Assembly: GCF_001269985.1 (NCBI RefSeq)
Contig: NZ_BBZB01000001.1
Span: forward strand, 930,001-994,000
Direction: 5' to 3'
Length of the DNA: 64,000 bases
Origin: Pseudoalteromonas sp. '520P1 No. 423'
GTDB taxonomy: Bacteria > Pseudomonadota > Gammaproteobacteria > Enterobacterales > Alteromonadaceae
The translations under genes were made by a program, and so were the position numbers. The notes under the pieces are model-generated. The model was not told where the DNA came from, searched no databases, and saw nothing but the letters and a program-made list of their open reading frames with translations. This document shows positions 11,401 to 19,415 of this stretch, in pieces. Numbering within the stretch: position 1 is the stretch's first letter; each line of letters starts with the position of its first letter.

Positions 11401-12199
11401 AAGAGATAATGCCAAAGTTTTGAAAGCCTGCATTGACTCTATTTACGCGCTTAGCAGTTATAAAAATATCGAAGTGATTATTCTCGACAATGGCTCAGTC
11501 AATGAACGCACTTTATCCTATCTTGAGGAAGTTAGTAATGAAGGCCAGGCAAAAGTGATCCGGCATGATCATCCTTTTAATTATTCTGAGTTGAATAACA
11601 TTGGTGCAAGAGAGGCCTCAGGAGAACTGCTGCTATTCTTGAATGATGATACAGAAGTTATTACTCCAGACTGGTTGGAACGTTTAGGAGGCTACGCCCA
11701 ATTAAAACATTCAGGTGCTATTGGTGCCAAACTACTGTATCCGGATTCCACTTCGATTCAGCACGGTGGTATCTTGAATTTACAGGCTGGACCTGGCCAT
11801 GCATTTTTGCAAGATGATGGTGATGCACCCGGTTATTATATGCGCAGCCTACTTGAGTATAATTGGTTTGCTGTGACTGGTGCATGTTTAATGGTCGATG
11901 CGAAAAAGTTTGAAGTAGTTGGGGGCTTCGATGAAGATTTTCCAATTGCCTATAATGATGTTGAATTGTGTATGAGATTACTCGATGCTGGGTATTATAA
12001 TACCGTCTGCCAAGCGGCACGTTTGACTCATCATGAATCCATCAGTAGAGGGCATGATGATGTCAATCCTGAAAAAATGTTACGACTCGAACAAGAACGG
12101 AAAAGAATGTATTACAAACACCCTGACTTTTTTCAAAATGACCCGTTTTATAATGTAAATTTGCACCCAAATGGAATTAAATTCGAGATGTGCCCATGA
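8426..12199 (+). CDS. Giant sulfotransferase / coiled-coil / tandem GT2 glycosyltransferase
   Basis: This 1257-residue multidomain protein starts with a sulfotransferase-like fold: PAPS loop GMHRSGTSAITRSL at residues 10-23 and FKDPRTSKLLLFW near 107. Residues ~295-450 are a charged coiled coil with a 14-residue repeat, ending in SWSWRCTAPLRSLG, a motif seen next to coiled coils in O-antigen enzymes. A linker of ~250 residues of unknown fold follows. Two GT2 domains complete it: the first at ~728-960 (VPIYN, ADDCSPN, LDHDD), the second at ~983-1240 (IPTRDN, LDNGS, FLNDD, a rhamnosyltransferase-like end). It probably extends and perhaps sulfates the exported chain. Its 3' half looks richer in G+C than its 5' half. 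Confidence 0.88.
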   Translation: MKKRIIVVLGMHRSGTSAITRSLQVLGVELGNDLMPAIKGNNEKGFFEDNSINALNVELLKALNSDWHYLEKITHNDVDFFKENGYFDKALNLLKNKIDSCCLFGFKDPRTSKLLLFWQEVFKELSVDVDYVLIVRNPLCVAKSLLSRDGLDTEKGYLLWLAHMMPSLINTTQEQRVTVEYNRLLESPEYEITRVAKKLKLKVNNEELDLYLKSFLDKKLRNENYTDTDLLNDQSCPALVKEIYVQIIKEVKSADTDDFNLLTCKVSQWVSEYEHLTTSIIYIDKLYFKLSIEQQRVNHLNEALLNKDVSINEINETLVSKEANINELNEMLVSKEANINELNEMLVSKEANINELSETLVNKEVKINKLKDELVTKDFDIEKSIRLLNQKDSELEIIEQSLRSKGEILIEQQQREVVLENTLKEISDEIQLMSLKEANEIKNRKALEQSIQDLKNSWSWRCTAPLRSLGSIIKFTYNRIQNKACIFKGFVPTNCELYDGRYISSSNDPYLVLESEIEPDVYELKGWISFEFKAKFNTDKVTPSLYIDFGEGFSEIHRYPLCYNKGTIFGCYFFEKNIKNIRLDPDESQIDFHFSGLEVKQVDRLAVLSCKTRELKSIKKSEGQGSFDIQISSFKSFLNGARKQLFKQLVEIEASPELQLEIRQKWLVENKNNGMSKKLVRLNSNSNASIGFDNESNKYLLCRNPSSYTYIPKRKPSDFEKTIIAMDHKPFLSILVPIYNTPLDLLEKMLSSVESQWYENYELILADDCSPNEDVREALSQITNESVNVVWLEQNKGIAGASNVALDAAKGDFIVLLDHDDELTADCLYELALCINRDDSDFIYSDEDKLSEEGAYVEPHFKPGWSPDTMMSTMYTCHVCCIRTSLIRSIGGFRSEYDGCQDWDLILRVTEKTDKISHIPKVLYHWRIIPQSIASSLSAKSYAIEASKNVRLDAMKRRGYNGVMEEIKQVPGYFRVRYELVNSPLISIIIPTRDNAKVLKACIDSIYALSSYKNIEVIILDNGSVNERTLSYLEEVSNEGQAKVIRHDHPFNYSELNNIGAREASGELLLFLNDDTEVITPDWLERLGGYAQLKHSGAIGAKLLYPDSTSIQHGGILNLQAGPGHAFLQDDGDAPGYYMRSLLEYNWFAVTGACLMVDAKKFEVVGGFDEDFPIAYNDVELCMRLLDAGYYNTVCQAARLTHHESISRGHDDVNPEKMLRLEQERKRMYYKHPDFFQNDPFYNVNLHPNGIKFEMCP
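9356..9565 (+). repeat. 42-bp in-frame tandem repeat, five units, in the coiled coil
   Basis: Five 42-bp units encode INEINETLVSKEAN-like 14-mers at residues 311-380. Units 2 (9398-9439) and 3 (9440-9481) are identical in DNA, which means recent duplication or homogenisation. Units 1, 4 and 5 diverge progressively. A degenerate sixth unit precedes them. Two heptads per unit preserve the coil register, so copy number would set coil length. Confidence 0.9.
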
Positions 12200-13995
12200 A
12201 TAGTACAGAAATAGGCAGCAATGCAGTTAATCATTTAAAAGAACTAACCGAGCTGGTGAATAACGTTGATGTGGTATCATTCGACTTTTTTGATACCTTA
12301 TTTGTCAGGCCGCTGTGTAAGCCTGAGGATGCTTTTGATATTTTAGGTATTCAGTTAGATATAGAAGATTTTAGGGAGCGTAGAAAGCATGCTCAAGCCT
12401 TGGGCTTTCAACAAATGCATGCCATGGGATTAAAAGAAATTACCATTGAGATGATCTATGATAATTTCATCACTGACCAATATACTACACAGCAGTTGGT
12501 CGATGCCGAGTATGAGCTTGAGCTTAAGTTGGTTCATCCTAATGCGGAATTAGTTGATATTTATGAAATGGCTTTGAGTCAAGGGAAGACCGTGGTCATC
12601 ACCTCCGATATGTACTTGCCAAGGTCATTTTTTGTTAAAGCATTAGAGCTTCATAATATCAGTATGGTACCTATTTTTGCTTCAAGTAGTGATAATGCTA
12701 CCAAAAGAGATCATGGAGACTTATTTGATGTTATGTCGAATAAGTTGGGTGTTGATAAGGCTGGTATATTGCATCTAGGTGATAATTATCAAGGAGATGT
12801 AGAAAAGGCAATAGAGAAGGGCTTACAGGCATATCATTACCTGCCAAAACGGGTTCCGGAAGCACCTCTTCATTATTCTCCTGCTGCTTCATTGGCAAGG
12901 GGATCAATACAACTTCACTATCCTGTTGTCGCTGAAAAATCATGCTTTGAATTGGGGTTTCAGTATGGTGGTCCTGCTTGTTTATCATATTTACAGTGGA
13001 TTGAAAATAAAGCTAAAGAGGATAAAATAGATAAAGTCCTGTTTTTGGCTCGTGATGGTTTCTTGTTAAAACAAATCGTTGATGAATATAAGTCAGTGGA
13101 CTTCCCCAAATACGATTATTTTTATGGCTCTCGAACCACTTTTAACCTTGCTGCGATTAACGAAGATAACTTCAATGAAGCTATTCCTTACTTTCTTTCT
13201 GGCTCTGAAGGCCTGTCACCTTTTGAGATTTTAGAGCGGATTGGCGTTGCTGCACCCGATGCAGGAGTGATGGAGTCTTTGGGGCTTGATGATGGTTTAA
13301 TTTTGAATGCTTCCAATGATATAGATATGCAGCGTTTTCTTCATGCTTTTCGTTGGGAAATATTGAAAGTTTGTAAAAGGAATCGCAGAGCGCTGTTTAA
13401 GTATCTGAATGAGCTAAACATAAAAAGTGGGGATAACATCGCTTTGATTGATGTCGGTTGGAGTGGTTCATCACAAGAATCGTTTATCAAAGTTGTTAAG
13501 CAGTTGATAGATGTGAATGTATTTGGTTACTATTTTTGCTTAGCGGAAACTTCAGAAAAAAAAGAAAGAGAAAATAGTCAGAACATGGCTGGTCTGATCT
13601 CAGCTGAATCGGTAGATATTAAAACACTCAACGATATTTATAAAAACAGAGTGACGATTGAAACTTTCTTCTCTGCACCACATGATACTGTTATAGGTTT
13701 ACAGATTCATAATTCGAAGGTTTTTCCTGTAACTGATACCGGTCGTGGCGAAAAATATGAATCTATCAATAAAGTTAAAGAAATCAATGAAGGTGGCTTT
13801 TATTTTTCTCAAAAATATCAGCAATTATTAACCCGTTTGGCATTTCCCTCTTCGACAGAGGAGCTTCATTGGTTACTTATTGATTTCGTGACTAGTGGTA
13901 AGTGGGGTGATATATCTCATTTTAGTGAAATGAATAATTTTGATACTTGGGCCAGCACTAAAAATAAAAACATATCATTAGTTGATTATCTATGA
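12196..13995 (+). CDS. HAD-domain protein of polysaccharide loci
   Basis: The first ~230 residues are a HAD-type hydrolase domain: motif I DFFDT at residues 30-34 with the nucleophile aspartate, a VITSDMYLP motif II region, and LGDNYQGDVEKA as the metal-binding motif. The remaining ~370 residues have no motif I can name, although LFLARDGFLL and LIDVGWSGSSQ are conserved-looking. Similar ~600-residue proteins accompany Wzm/Wzt clusters, but their substrate is not known to me. I prefer the ATG at 12196, which overlaps the upstream stop by four bases (ATGA), over a GTG at 12190. Translational coupling suggests it acts with the giant transferase. Confidence 0.85.
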   Translation: MNSTEIGSNAVNHLKELTELVNNVDVVSFDFFDTLFVRPLCKPEDAFDILGIQLDIEDFRERRKHAQALGFQQMHAMGLKEITIEMIYDNFITDQYTTQQLVDAEYELELKLVHPNAELVDIYEMALSQGKTVVITSDMYLPRSFFVKALELHNISMVPIFASSSDNATKRDHGDLFDVMSNKLGVDKAGILHLGDNYQGDVEKAIEKGLQAYHYLPKRVPEAPLHYSPAASLARGSIQLHYPVVAEKSCFELGFQYGGPACLSYLQWIENKAKEDKIDKVLFLARDGFLLKQIVDEYKSVDFPKYDYFYGSRTTFNLAAINEDNFNEAIPYFLSGSEGLSPFEILERIGVAAPDAGVMESLGLDDGLILNASNDIDMQRFLHAFRWEILKVCKRNRRALFKYLNELNIKSGDNIALIDVGWSGSSQESFIKVVKQLIDVNVFGYYFCLAETSEKKERENSQNMAGLISAESVDIKTLNDIYKNRVTIETFFSAPHDTVIGLQIHNSKVFPVTDTGRGEKYESINKVKEINEGGFYFSQKYQQLLTRLAFPSSTEELHWLLIDFVTSGKWGDISHFSEMNNFDTWASTKNKNISLVDYL

Positions 13996-14038
13996 ATAGA
14001 CTAAATTACAATTGTAATATTTAGTGTTGAACATTTAC

Positions 14039-14086
14039 TCGGAACTATGATATAAATTTACTTTATACATATGTTCCGATTCGGAA
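14039..14086. repeat. Imperfect inverted repeat with TCGGAAC/GTTCCGA arms
   Basis: The gap 13996-14263 contains TCGGAAC at 14039-14045 and GTTCCGA at 14073-14079. Internal arms TATGaTATAAA and TTTATACATA extend the pairing to about 18 bp with small bulges. A third half-site, TCGGAA (14081-14086), adds a compact TTCCGA-T-TCGGAA palindrome. It could be an operator or the scar of a block boundary. The rest of the gap shows nothing clear. Confidence 0.45.
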
Positions 14087-14263
14087 ACTGTGTTCCCATA
14101 TACTAAATAGTTGGGAGGAGACTTTCATTGTGATATAAAGCGTTCGAAAAAACTCTAATCGAACTTAAATTTGTCAAGTGTTTATTTCTACCATAAATTT
14201 ATTTTTTATTGCTTTATGAGCATATTATTTAATAATTTGGTTTTTATGGAAGTGCATTGTTAA

Positions 14264-15274
14264 TTGAAAATAAAGTTGTTTGGTATGTCAGAATATAACC
14301 CTCCACAAATTCATATATTATTAGCAAGTTATAATGGCGCTGAGTTTATAATTGAACAATTAGACTCAATTTTTTCTCAATCTTATACAAATATTAAAGT
14401 GACTATTAGGGATGATGGCTCTACCGATAACACTATTGACTTAATAAATGGCTATAAAAAAAAATGTGATCTTGATATCACTTTAATTGAAAATACTTCT
14501 AAGCAAAAAGGACACAGCTTTAATTTTTCAGCTTTATCTGAAATAGCATTAAATAGCCAGTCAGAATATTTTTGTTTTAGTGATCAAGATGATGTCTGGC
14601 ACAGTAATAAATTGAGTTTAATGATTCATGAAATACATAAGCTTGAAAAACAACATGGGGTGAATTTACCAATTTTAGTGCATTCAGATCTTGTTGTTGT
14701 TGATGAGCGGCTTGATGAAATTGCTCCTTCATTTATCAATTATCAAGGATTACCTAACCCTGATAAGCATAACTTTCCGGAGTTTTTATATCAAAATGTA
14801 GTGACTGGTTGTGCAACCATGTTTAACAAGGCACTGTTAGATCTTGCAACACCAATCCCATCATGTGCACCAGTCCATGATTGGTGGTTTGGTCTCTGTG
14901 CTCAATCTTTTGGGGCTGAAAAGTTTATAGCTAAGCCTTTGGTTTATTATCGTCAGCATGGAATAAACTCAATTGGTGCTACTCGACTTAAAGAACAAAG
15001 AAGTTTCTTCAAAAAGTACATATATAAATCTTTATTTAAATTCCCTTTTTTGTTGTCGTCAGCTATTCAGCAAGCAGAAATTTTAAGCAAATCAGGCGCA
15101 AAGACACTGCCTTATGCAAACGAATGTTATGAAATATTTATCAATGATTTTGCTAATTTAAAAAACATAAGCTCTTGTAAAAGAGTTATGTATGCTCATG
15201 ATATTTTTAAAAATAGGTCAAAATATGAGAGGGTTTATCTTTATTTTGTGTTTTTTCTAGTAAAATGGTTATAG
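14264..15274 (+). CDS. GT2 glycosyltransferase (rhamnosyltransferase-like)
   Basis: This is a GT-A fold family 2 transferase: the start ILLASYNGAEFIIEQLDSI, IRDDGSTDNT, and SDQDD as the DXD metal site near residue 105 are typical of rhamnosyl/galactosyl transferases of O-antigen loci. No membrane helix is obvious beyond a hydrophobic C-terminus. The start is uncertain: a TTG at 14264 has GGAAG 11 bases upstream, while the ATG at 14285 gives MSEYNPP but has no ribosome site. It begins a new rightward group after a 268-base gap, so it may have its own promoter. The acceptor sugar cannot be told from sequence. Confidence 0.88.
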   Translation: MKIKLFGMSEYNPPQIHILLASYNGAEFIIEQLDSIFSQSYTNIKVTIRDDGSTDNTIDLINGYKKKCDLDITLIENTSKQKGHSFNFSALSEIALNSQSEYFCFSDQDDVWHSNKLSLMIHEIHKLEKQHGVNLPILVHSDLVVVDERLDEIAPSFINYQGLPNPDKHNFPEFLYQNVVTGCATMFNKALLDLATPIPSCAPVHDWWFGLCAQSFGAEKFIAKPLVYYRQHGINSIGATRLKEQRSFFKKYIYKSLFKFPFLLSSAIQQAEILSKSGAKTLPYANECYEIFINDFANLKNISSCKRVMYAHDIFKNRSKYERVYLYFVFFLVKWL

Positions 15275-15317
15275 ATATGAGAATAACGCAACTGTTATAT
15301 ATTGATGAAAGTTTTAA

Positions 15318-16205
15318 ATGATTTCGATATGTATACCTATTTACAATTCCAATTTTGAATATTTAGATCGTGCAGTGCAAAGTGTGCTAGCGCAGTCTTC
15401 AAGTGACTGGATATTAAAGTTAGTAGATGGTTCAACAGAACCATCAAAAAAAATAAAATCTTGGGCTTTAGGCTTAAACAATAAAAAAATTGAATATGTT
15501 ATTAATTCTCAAGATAAATCTATGTCTGGAAACTGGAACTATGCTTTCAATTTAGCTGCTACTGAGCTTGTGACCTTATTACACGATGATGATATGCTTT
15601 CTCCAAATTATATAGAAGAAATGGTTAAATTATCAAAAGAGAACCCAAACTCATCAGCTTATTTTTGTAATGTAAATACCATTGATGAACAAGAGCAATT
15701 GACTCTCACTATAGCTGATTATATTAAACGATTTATACAGCCTAAAGGTAAGTTTATTCATTTAAGTGGAGATAAAGGCTTAGCTCATTTATTGAAAGGA
15801 GTATTTATTTTTTGTCCTACAATGTGTTATCGAAAATCTAAATTAACTCAGCAACCCTTTAATAAAAAATGGAAAATGGTAACTGATTTAGATTTTTATA
15901 TTAATACTATAAAAACAGGTGGGGTGTTGACTGGCACAAGTGAAAAGTTGTATTTATATCGGCGTCATTCAAATAATCAAACATCAAAGTTAACCCAATC
16001 ATTAATTCGCTTTGAAGAAGAAGTATCTATTTATACTCAGGTGGAAAGTGATGTATTGGATTCTTGGTTACTAACAAAAAAAGTCGCGAATAAAAAAGTG
16101 ATTATTAAATTACATCTTATTTTTTTAATTTTCCAATCCTTTATAAGGTTTGATTTTAAACAATTAAAAAAACTGTCATACTTTTTATTTTCTTTATTTA
16201 AATAA
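15318..16205 (+). CDS. GT2 glycosyltransferase
   Basis: The 295-residue family 2 transferase has ISICIPIYNSNFEYL at the N-terminus, an LVDGSTEP nucleotide-binding loop and LLHDDDM as the metal-binding acidic cluster near residue 93. A basic, hydrophobic C-terminal tail may touch the membrane. It lies 43 bases after the previous transferase in the same direction, so the two are probably co-transcribed and add successive sugars to the same repeat unit. Donor and acceptor are not predictable from the sequence. Confidence 0.88.
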   Translation: MISICIPIYNSNFEYLDRAVQSVLAQSSSDWILKLVDGSTEPSKKIKSWALGLNNKKIEYVINSQDKSMSGNWNYAFNLAATELVTLLHDDDMLSPNYIEEMVKLSKENPNSSAYFCNVNTIDEQEQLTLTIADYIKRFIQPKGKFIHLSGDKGLAHLLKGVFIFCPTMCYRKSKLTQQPFNKKWKMVTDLDFYINTIKTGGVLTGTSEKLYLYRRHSNNQTSKLTQSLIRFEEEVSIYTQVESDVLDSWLLTKKVANKKVIIKLHLIFLIFQSFIRFDFKQLKKLSYFLFSLFK

Positions 16206-16306
16206 TATAAAGTTAATATATTTCATTTTCTAGCTTAAAAAGTTTCATTTGTGTAGAATGGCTTTTACTTTACAGAATTCTAACCCTCAAGGAATAAAAA
16301 TAATAA

Positions 16307-16999
16307 ATGGATTCAGTACTTTTAATTATTCCTGCACATAATGAAGCAAATACAATTTTATCTGTTATTAATGACTTAAAAACAAATGGCTTCACTAATT
16401 TGTTGGTGGTAGATGACGCTAGTGAAGATGATACTGCAAAATTAGCAACGAAAGCAGGCGCTAAGGTAATGAGTTTACCTTACAATATGGGAGCTTGGAA
16501 AGCGACTCAAGCTGGTTTACGCTATGCTAACGAAAATAATTTTGAGTACGCTATTACTTTTGATGCCGATGGCCAGCACTTAGCTGATTCACTTGCTAAT
16601 TTAATAACAGTTAGTATTAACACTGATGCAGATATTATTATTGGATCTTGCCCTAAAAGAGGCACTCTGGCTAGGCATATAGCCTGGAAATTATTTAGAG
16701 CGATTTCTGGAGTGGGAGTTCAAGATTTAACATCAGGACTGAGACTTTATAATAAAGCTGCAATTTCAGTATTGAGTTCTAAGGAAGCAACTTTGTTAGA
16801 GTATCAAGATGTTGGGGTTCTACTTATGTTACGTAGATTTAAACTAGAAAAATCTGAAGTTGAAGTTGCAATGAAAGAGCGAGAGCATGGTATATCTCGT
16901 ATTTTTTATTCATGGGGTGCCGTACTTTATTATATGGCTTACACAACTATGTTATGCATTAGTAAATTTAAGACAAATAGACAAGAAATTACTAATTAA
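16307..16999 (+). CDS. DPM1-like GT2 glycosyltransferase
   Basis: This 230-residue protein resembles dolichol/polyprenol-phosphate mannose synthases: IIPAHNEANTI, VVDDASEDDT, an MGAWKATQAG loop, TFDADGQH as the catalytic DAD, and SGLRLYNK. It lacks the long C-terminal membrane domain of some relatives. It likely loads a sugar on polyprenyl phosphate, or transfers from a nucleotide sugar, at the inner membrane. AAGGAA precedes the ATG. The next gene is a DUF2304 membrane protein, a common partner of this transferase type, which suggests a two-component membrane enzyme. Confidence 0.88.
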   Translation: MDSVLLIIPAHNEANTILSVINDLKTNGFTNLLVVDDASEDDTAKLATKAGAKVMSLPYNMGAWKATQAGLRYANENNFEYAITFDADGQHLADSLANLITVSINTDADIIIGSCPKRGTLARHIAWKLFRAISGVGVQDLTSGLRLYNKAAISVLSSKEATLLEYQDVGVLLMLRRFKLEKSEVEVAMKEREHGISRIFYSWGAVLYYMAYTTMLCISKFKTNRQEITN

Positions 17000-17017
17000 A
17001 TATTAAGTAGAGTTAAG

Positions 17018-17362
17018 TTGCAGCATTATCAAGTTTTCACCGCTTCAATAGCGATTATTTTCTTCATTATCGTGTTCACATTAATTAGAAGAGATTCTAT
17101 TTTAATGGGAGCAGCATTTCGATGGTTTGCAATTGCTATTGGTACTCTTATATTAGGTGTATATCCTCAACTCTCTGATTTGGCCGCTGGTGTATTAGGT
17201 ATTTCTTACCCTCCAATATTACCTGTTACTATTGCCTGTTTGGTTTTGATGGTGAAAGTGTTATTAGCTGATATTGAAAGAGCCAAAACACAAGTTAAAC
17301 TAGATAGACTAGCCCAACGCTTAGCCATGCTTGAGCTAGAGGTGAAAAGCAGCACTAAATGA
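17018..17362 (+). CDS. DUF2304-type small membrane protein
   Basis: A 114-residue protein with three hydrophobic segments (about 6-24, 30-50 and 65-85) and a charged C-terminal helix (DIERAKTQVKLDRLAQRLAM). This is the layout of DUF2304 proteins, which often sit next to DPM-like transferases and may anchor them. The only plausible start is a TTG at 17018, after TAGAGT. The assignment rests on topology and context rather than a strict motif. Confidence 0.75.
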   Translation: MQHYQVFTASIAIIFFIIVFTLIRRDSILMGAAFRWFAIAIGTLILGVYPQLSDLAAGVLGISYPPILPVTIACLVLMVKVLLADIERAKTQVKLDRLAQRLAMLELEVKSSTK

Positions 17363-17441
17363 GTGAATATAGATATTTTACTTGTTTACGTTAAGTTGCA
17401 TCCACTTTAATCGTTTAGATTAATCAATCAAGGTACCCAAT

Positions 17442-18338
17442 TTGTTTTTAAAGCAAGCTGTAAAAAATATTATTCGTAAAGCGGGGTTTGAGCTAAAGCT
17501 AAACCGTATATCTCCAACAGCATATACAGATAAAGGCATTGTATTTGTGCATATTGCTAAATGTGGTGGTATTTCGATAGATACAGCATTACGTAGTGTT
17601 TTTGCATCTCCTGGTCAACCTAGAATAAATCGCAATGCTGCTATTAATACTAGTTTGCAAAACTTCACCCAAGATTGTGAATCCCCTGAGAACAGTGCTC
17701 GCTTTGGTGACTTACACTCACACACCATTCAAATGTTAGTGAATTATCACCTTGAGCTAAATTGGTCATATATTAGCGGGCATACTGCGGTGACATCTGA
17801 ACTTTTAGCTAAATATGCAAATAAAAACAATTTTGTAACGGTATTGCGAGAGCCGGTAGCACGTTTCATATCACACTATATCTATACCAAACTCACTAAT
17901 GAGCTACCTATAATGCTGCCTAATAAATTTAATACAGATAACCTAATTGCAGAGGCGAGAGATATTTTAAATAGTCGTAGAGGCTGGCATATGATTAATA
18001 CGCCGACTATGTGTCTTACTGGGCAGTTTCCTAAAGATGTAGAGCACGCAAAACAAGTGCAAAGTACAGTAGCTAATAATCTAAAACACTTTACTACAGT
18101 TGGTTTTTTAGATGAATTACCTCAATTTGTAGAACAAATAAAACAAGTGACTAATAAAGATATCGTCATTCCAAGAAAAAATGTTACTAATAAAATAGTG
18201 GGTGAAGAAAAAGCAAAAGTAGAAGAAACATTGCGTAACTTTTTTGATGATAAAGCAACTAAACTACAATTAAATACATTAGCTAAGTATGAAATTGAAA
18301 ACTATGCAAAAGCAAAAGAGCAATATAGTAAGTTGTAA
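17442..18338 (+). CDS. Carbohydrate sulfotransferase
   Basis: The 298-residue protein has the PAPS 5'-phosphosulfate loop VHIAKCGGISID at about residues 36-47 and the 3'-phosphate site LREPVARFISHY near 140-150, as in the sulfotransferase family that modifies glycans (heparan/chondroitin-type). It likely transfers sulfate from PAPS to a sugar in the cytoplasm before export. Sulfated surface polymers are common in marine bacteria. The start is TTG with AAGG eight bases upstream. It is the last rightward gene before a convergent operon. Confidence 0.85.
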   Translation: MFLKQAVKNIIRKAGFELKLNRISPTAYTDKGIVFVHIAKCGGISIDTALRSVFASPGQPRINRNAAINTSLQNFTQDCESPENSARFGDLHSHTIQMLVNYHLELNWSYISGHTAVTSELLAKYANKNNFVTVLREPVARFISHYIYTKLTNELPIMLPNKFNTDNLIAEARDILNSRRGWHMINTPTMCLTGQFPKDVEHAKQVQSTVANNLKHFTTVGFLDELPQFVEQIKQVTNKDIVIPRKNVTNKIVGEEKAKVEETLRNFFDDKATKLQLNTLAKYEIENYAKAKEQYSKL

Positions 18339-18382
18339 TACACATTACTATATGCGCTTCTGCTTTAATTATGAAATTGTAA

Positions 18383-19402
18383 TTACTTTCGAATTATCGC
18401 TTTTAGAATTGAAGTGCCAAAATAGGCAAAAGGGTCTAAATAGTGTCTGCATTTTTTAGCTATTCTGATAATAGCATGATCTAAAATCGTATCTTGATAA
18501 CTATAGAGCTTACTTAAATCATTATTAAATGCAGCATTAAATACCTCTGCGGCTGCAATTATATTGAGTTGCCTTATTTCAGTTTTATCGGATAACAATT
18601 CAAGAGGTAATTCGGAAAATACAATTTGCTCAGCCTCTGTAATAGGTTGCTGGGTATTATTTACAGTAAACCCAGTTATTTTTCCACTTTTATCTAGTGC
18701 ATGGTCAATAAGGTAAGTGTTTTTAGCATTCAGAGGATGATCACAGATCAAACCTTTTGTGCCAGCAATTAAAAATGAACCATTATGATAATCTTTAGGT
18801 TCTTTAATAGCAGCAAAAGCACTGTTAGCAAATTTAAACTGGTATTCACTATATGGCCCAAACTTTAAGGCTTTAACGCTAACAGGGTACTGCCAATTCA
18901 TAAACGAGCGTATGGTTGCTAAACCGTGATATAAATAGCCATTATGGTTTAGCCATAACTTTTTAAATTTACCCACTTTGCCTTCTGTTATTAATGTTCT
19001 TGCCAGGCGATATTTAGATAAAAAGGGCACAAACTCAAAAGCATAAGCTTTTTTGAATTGTTTGAGTTCGCGGGTTAAGTTTAATTTGTTTAACGGTACA
19101 ACAGGTGTAGTAACAAACAAGGTCACATTTTTAAAGTTGTTTTTAAGTAGCTTGCTTAGCGTACTAGGCACGCTTTGCACAGGAATGCACATAAAAACAA
19201 TATCAATCTCATTAGCGCTAAAATGTTTAATATCGTTAGTAACAGTTAAATTTGCTTGAAGTTGCTCAATAGTGGTACTTACTTTGCCACTATTATTTAA
19301 TATACCAACTATTTTAAATTGTTGTTTAAGGCATACTAAGGCTGGCAATATGGTTTGCTCAATAAACATGCCGGAGCCGATAAGTAATATTTTTTTTGTC
19401 AT
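18383..19402 (-). CDS. Gfo/Idh/MocA-like oxidoreductase
   Basis: A 339-residue Rossmann-fold protein. The N-terminal nucleotide loop KILLIGSGMFIEQTILPAL at residues 4-22 is followed by IDIVFMCIPVQS and FEFVPF in the place of the family's EKP segment, which is not conserved. The C-terminal alpha/beta domain is present. The missing EKP lysine means it may be a divergent or inactive relative. It is the last gene of a leftward operon with a flippase, a small membrane protein and a PhyH-like oxygenase, 13 bases after the latter. Sugar oxidation or reduction is the likely theme; the substrate is unknown. Confidence 0.75.
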   Translation of the reverse strand: MTKKILLIGSGMFIEQTILPALVCLKQQFKIVGILNNSGKVSTTIEQLQANLTVTNDIKHFSANEIDIVFMCIPVQSVPSTLSKLLKNNFKNVTLFVTTPVVPLNKLNLTRELKQFKKAYAFEFVPFLSKYRLARTLITEGKVGKFKKLWLNHNGYLYHGLATIRSFMNWQYPVSVKALKFGPYSEYQFKFANSAFAAIKEPKDYHNGSFLIAGTKGLICDHPLNAKNTYLIDHALDKSGKITGFTVNNTQQPITEAEQIVFSELPLELLSDKTEIRQLNIIAAAEVFNAAFNNDLSKLYSYQDTILDHAIIRIAKKCRHYLDPFAYFGTSILKAIIRK

Positions 19403-19415
19403 AAATTATAAAGCT

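Noticed and set aside
11718..12020. Minus-strand ORF of 100 residues inside the giant transferase
   Set aside because: Low-complexity His/Gln-rich shadow of a strong coding frame, without a ribosome site.
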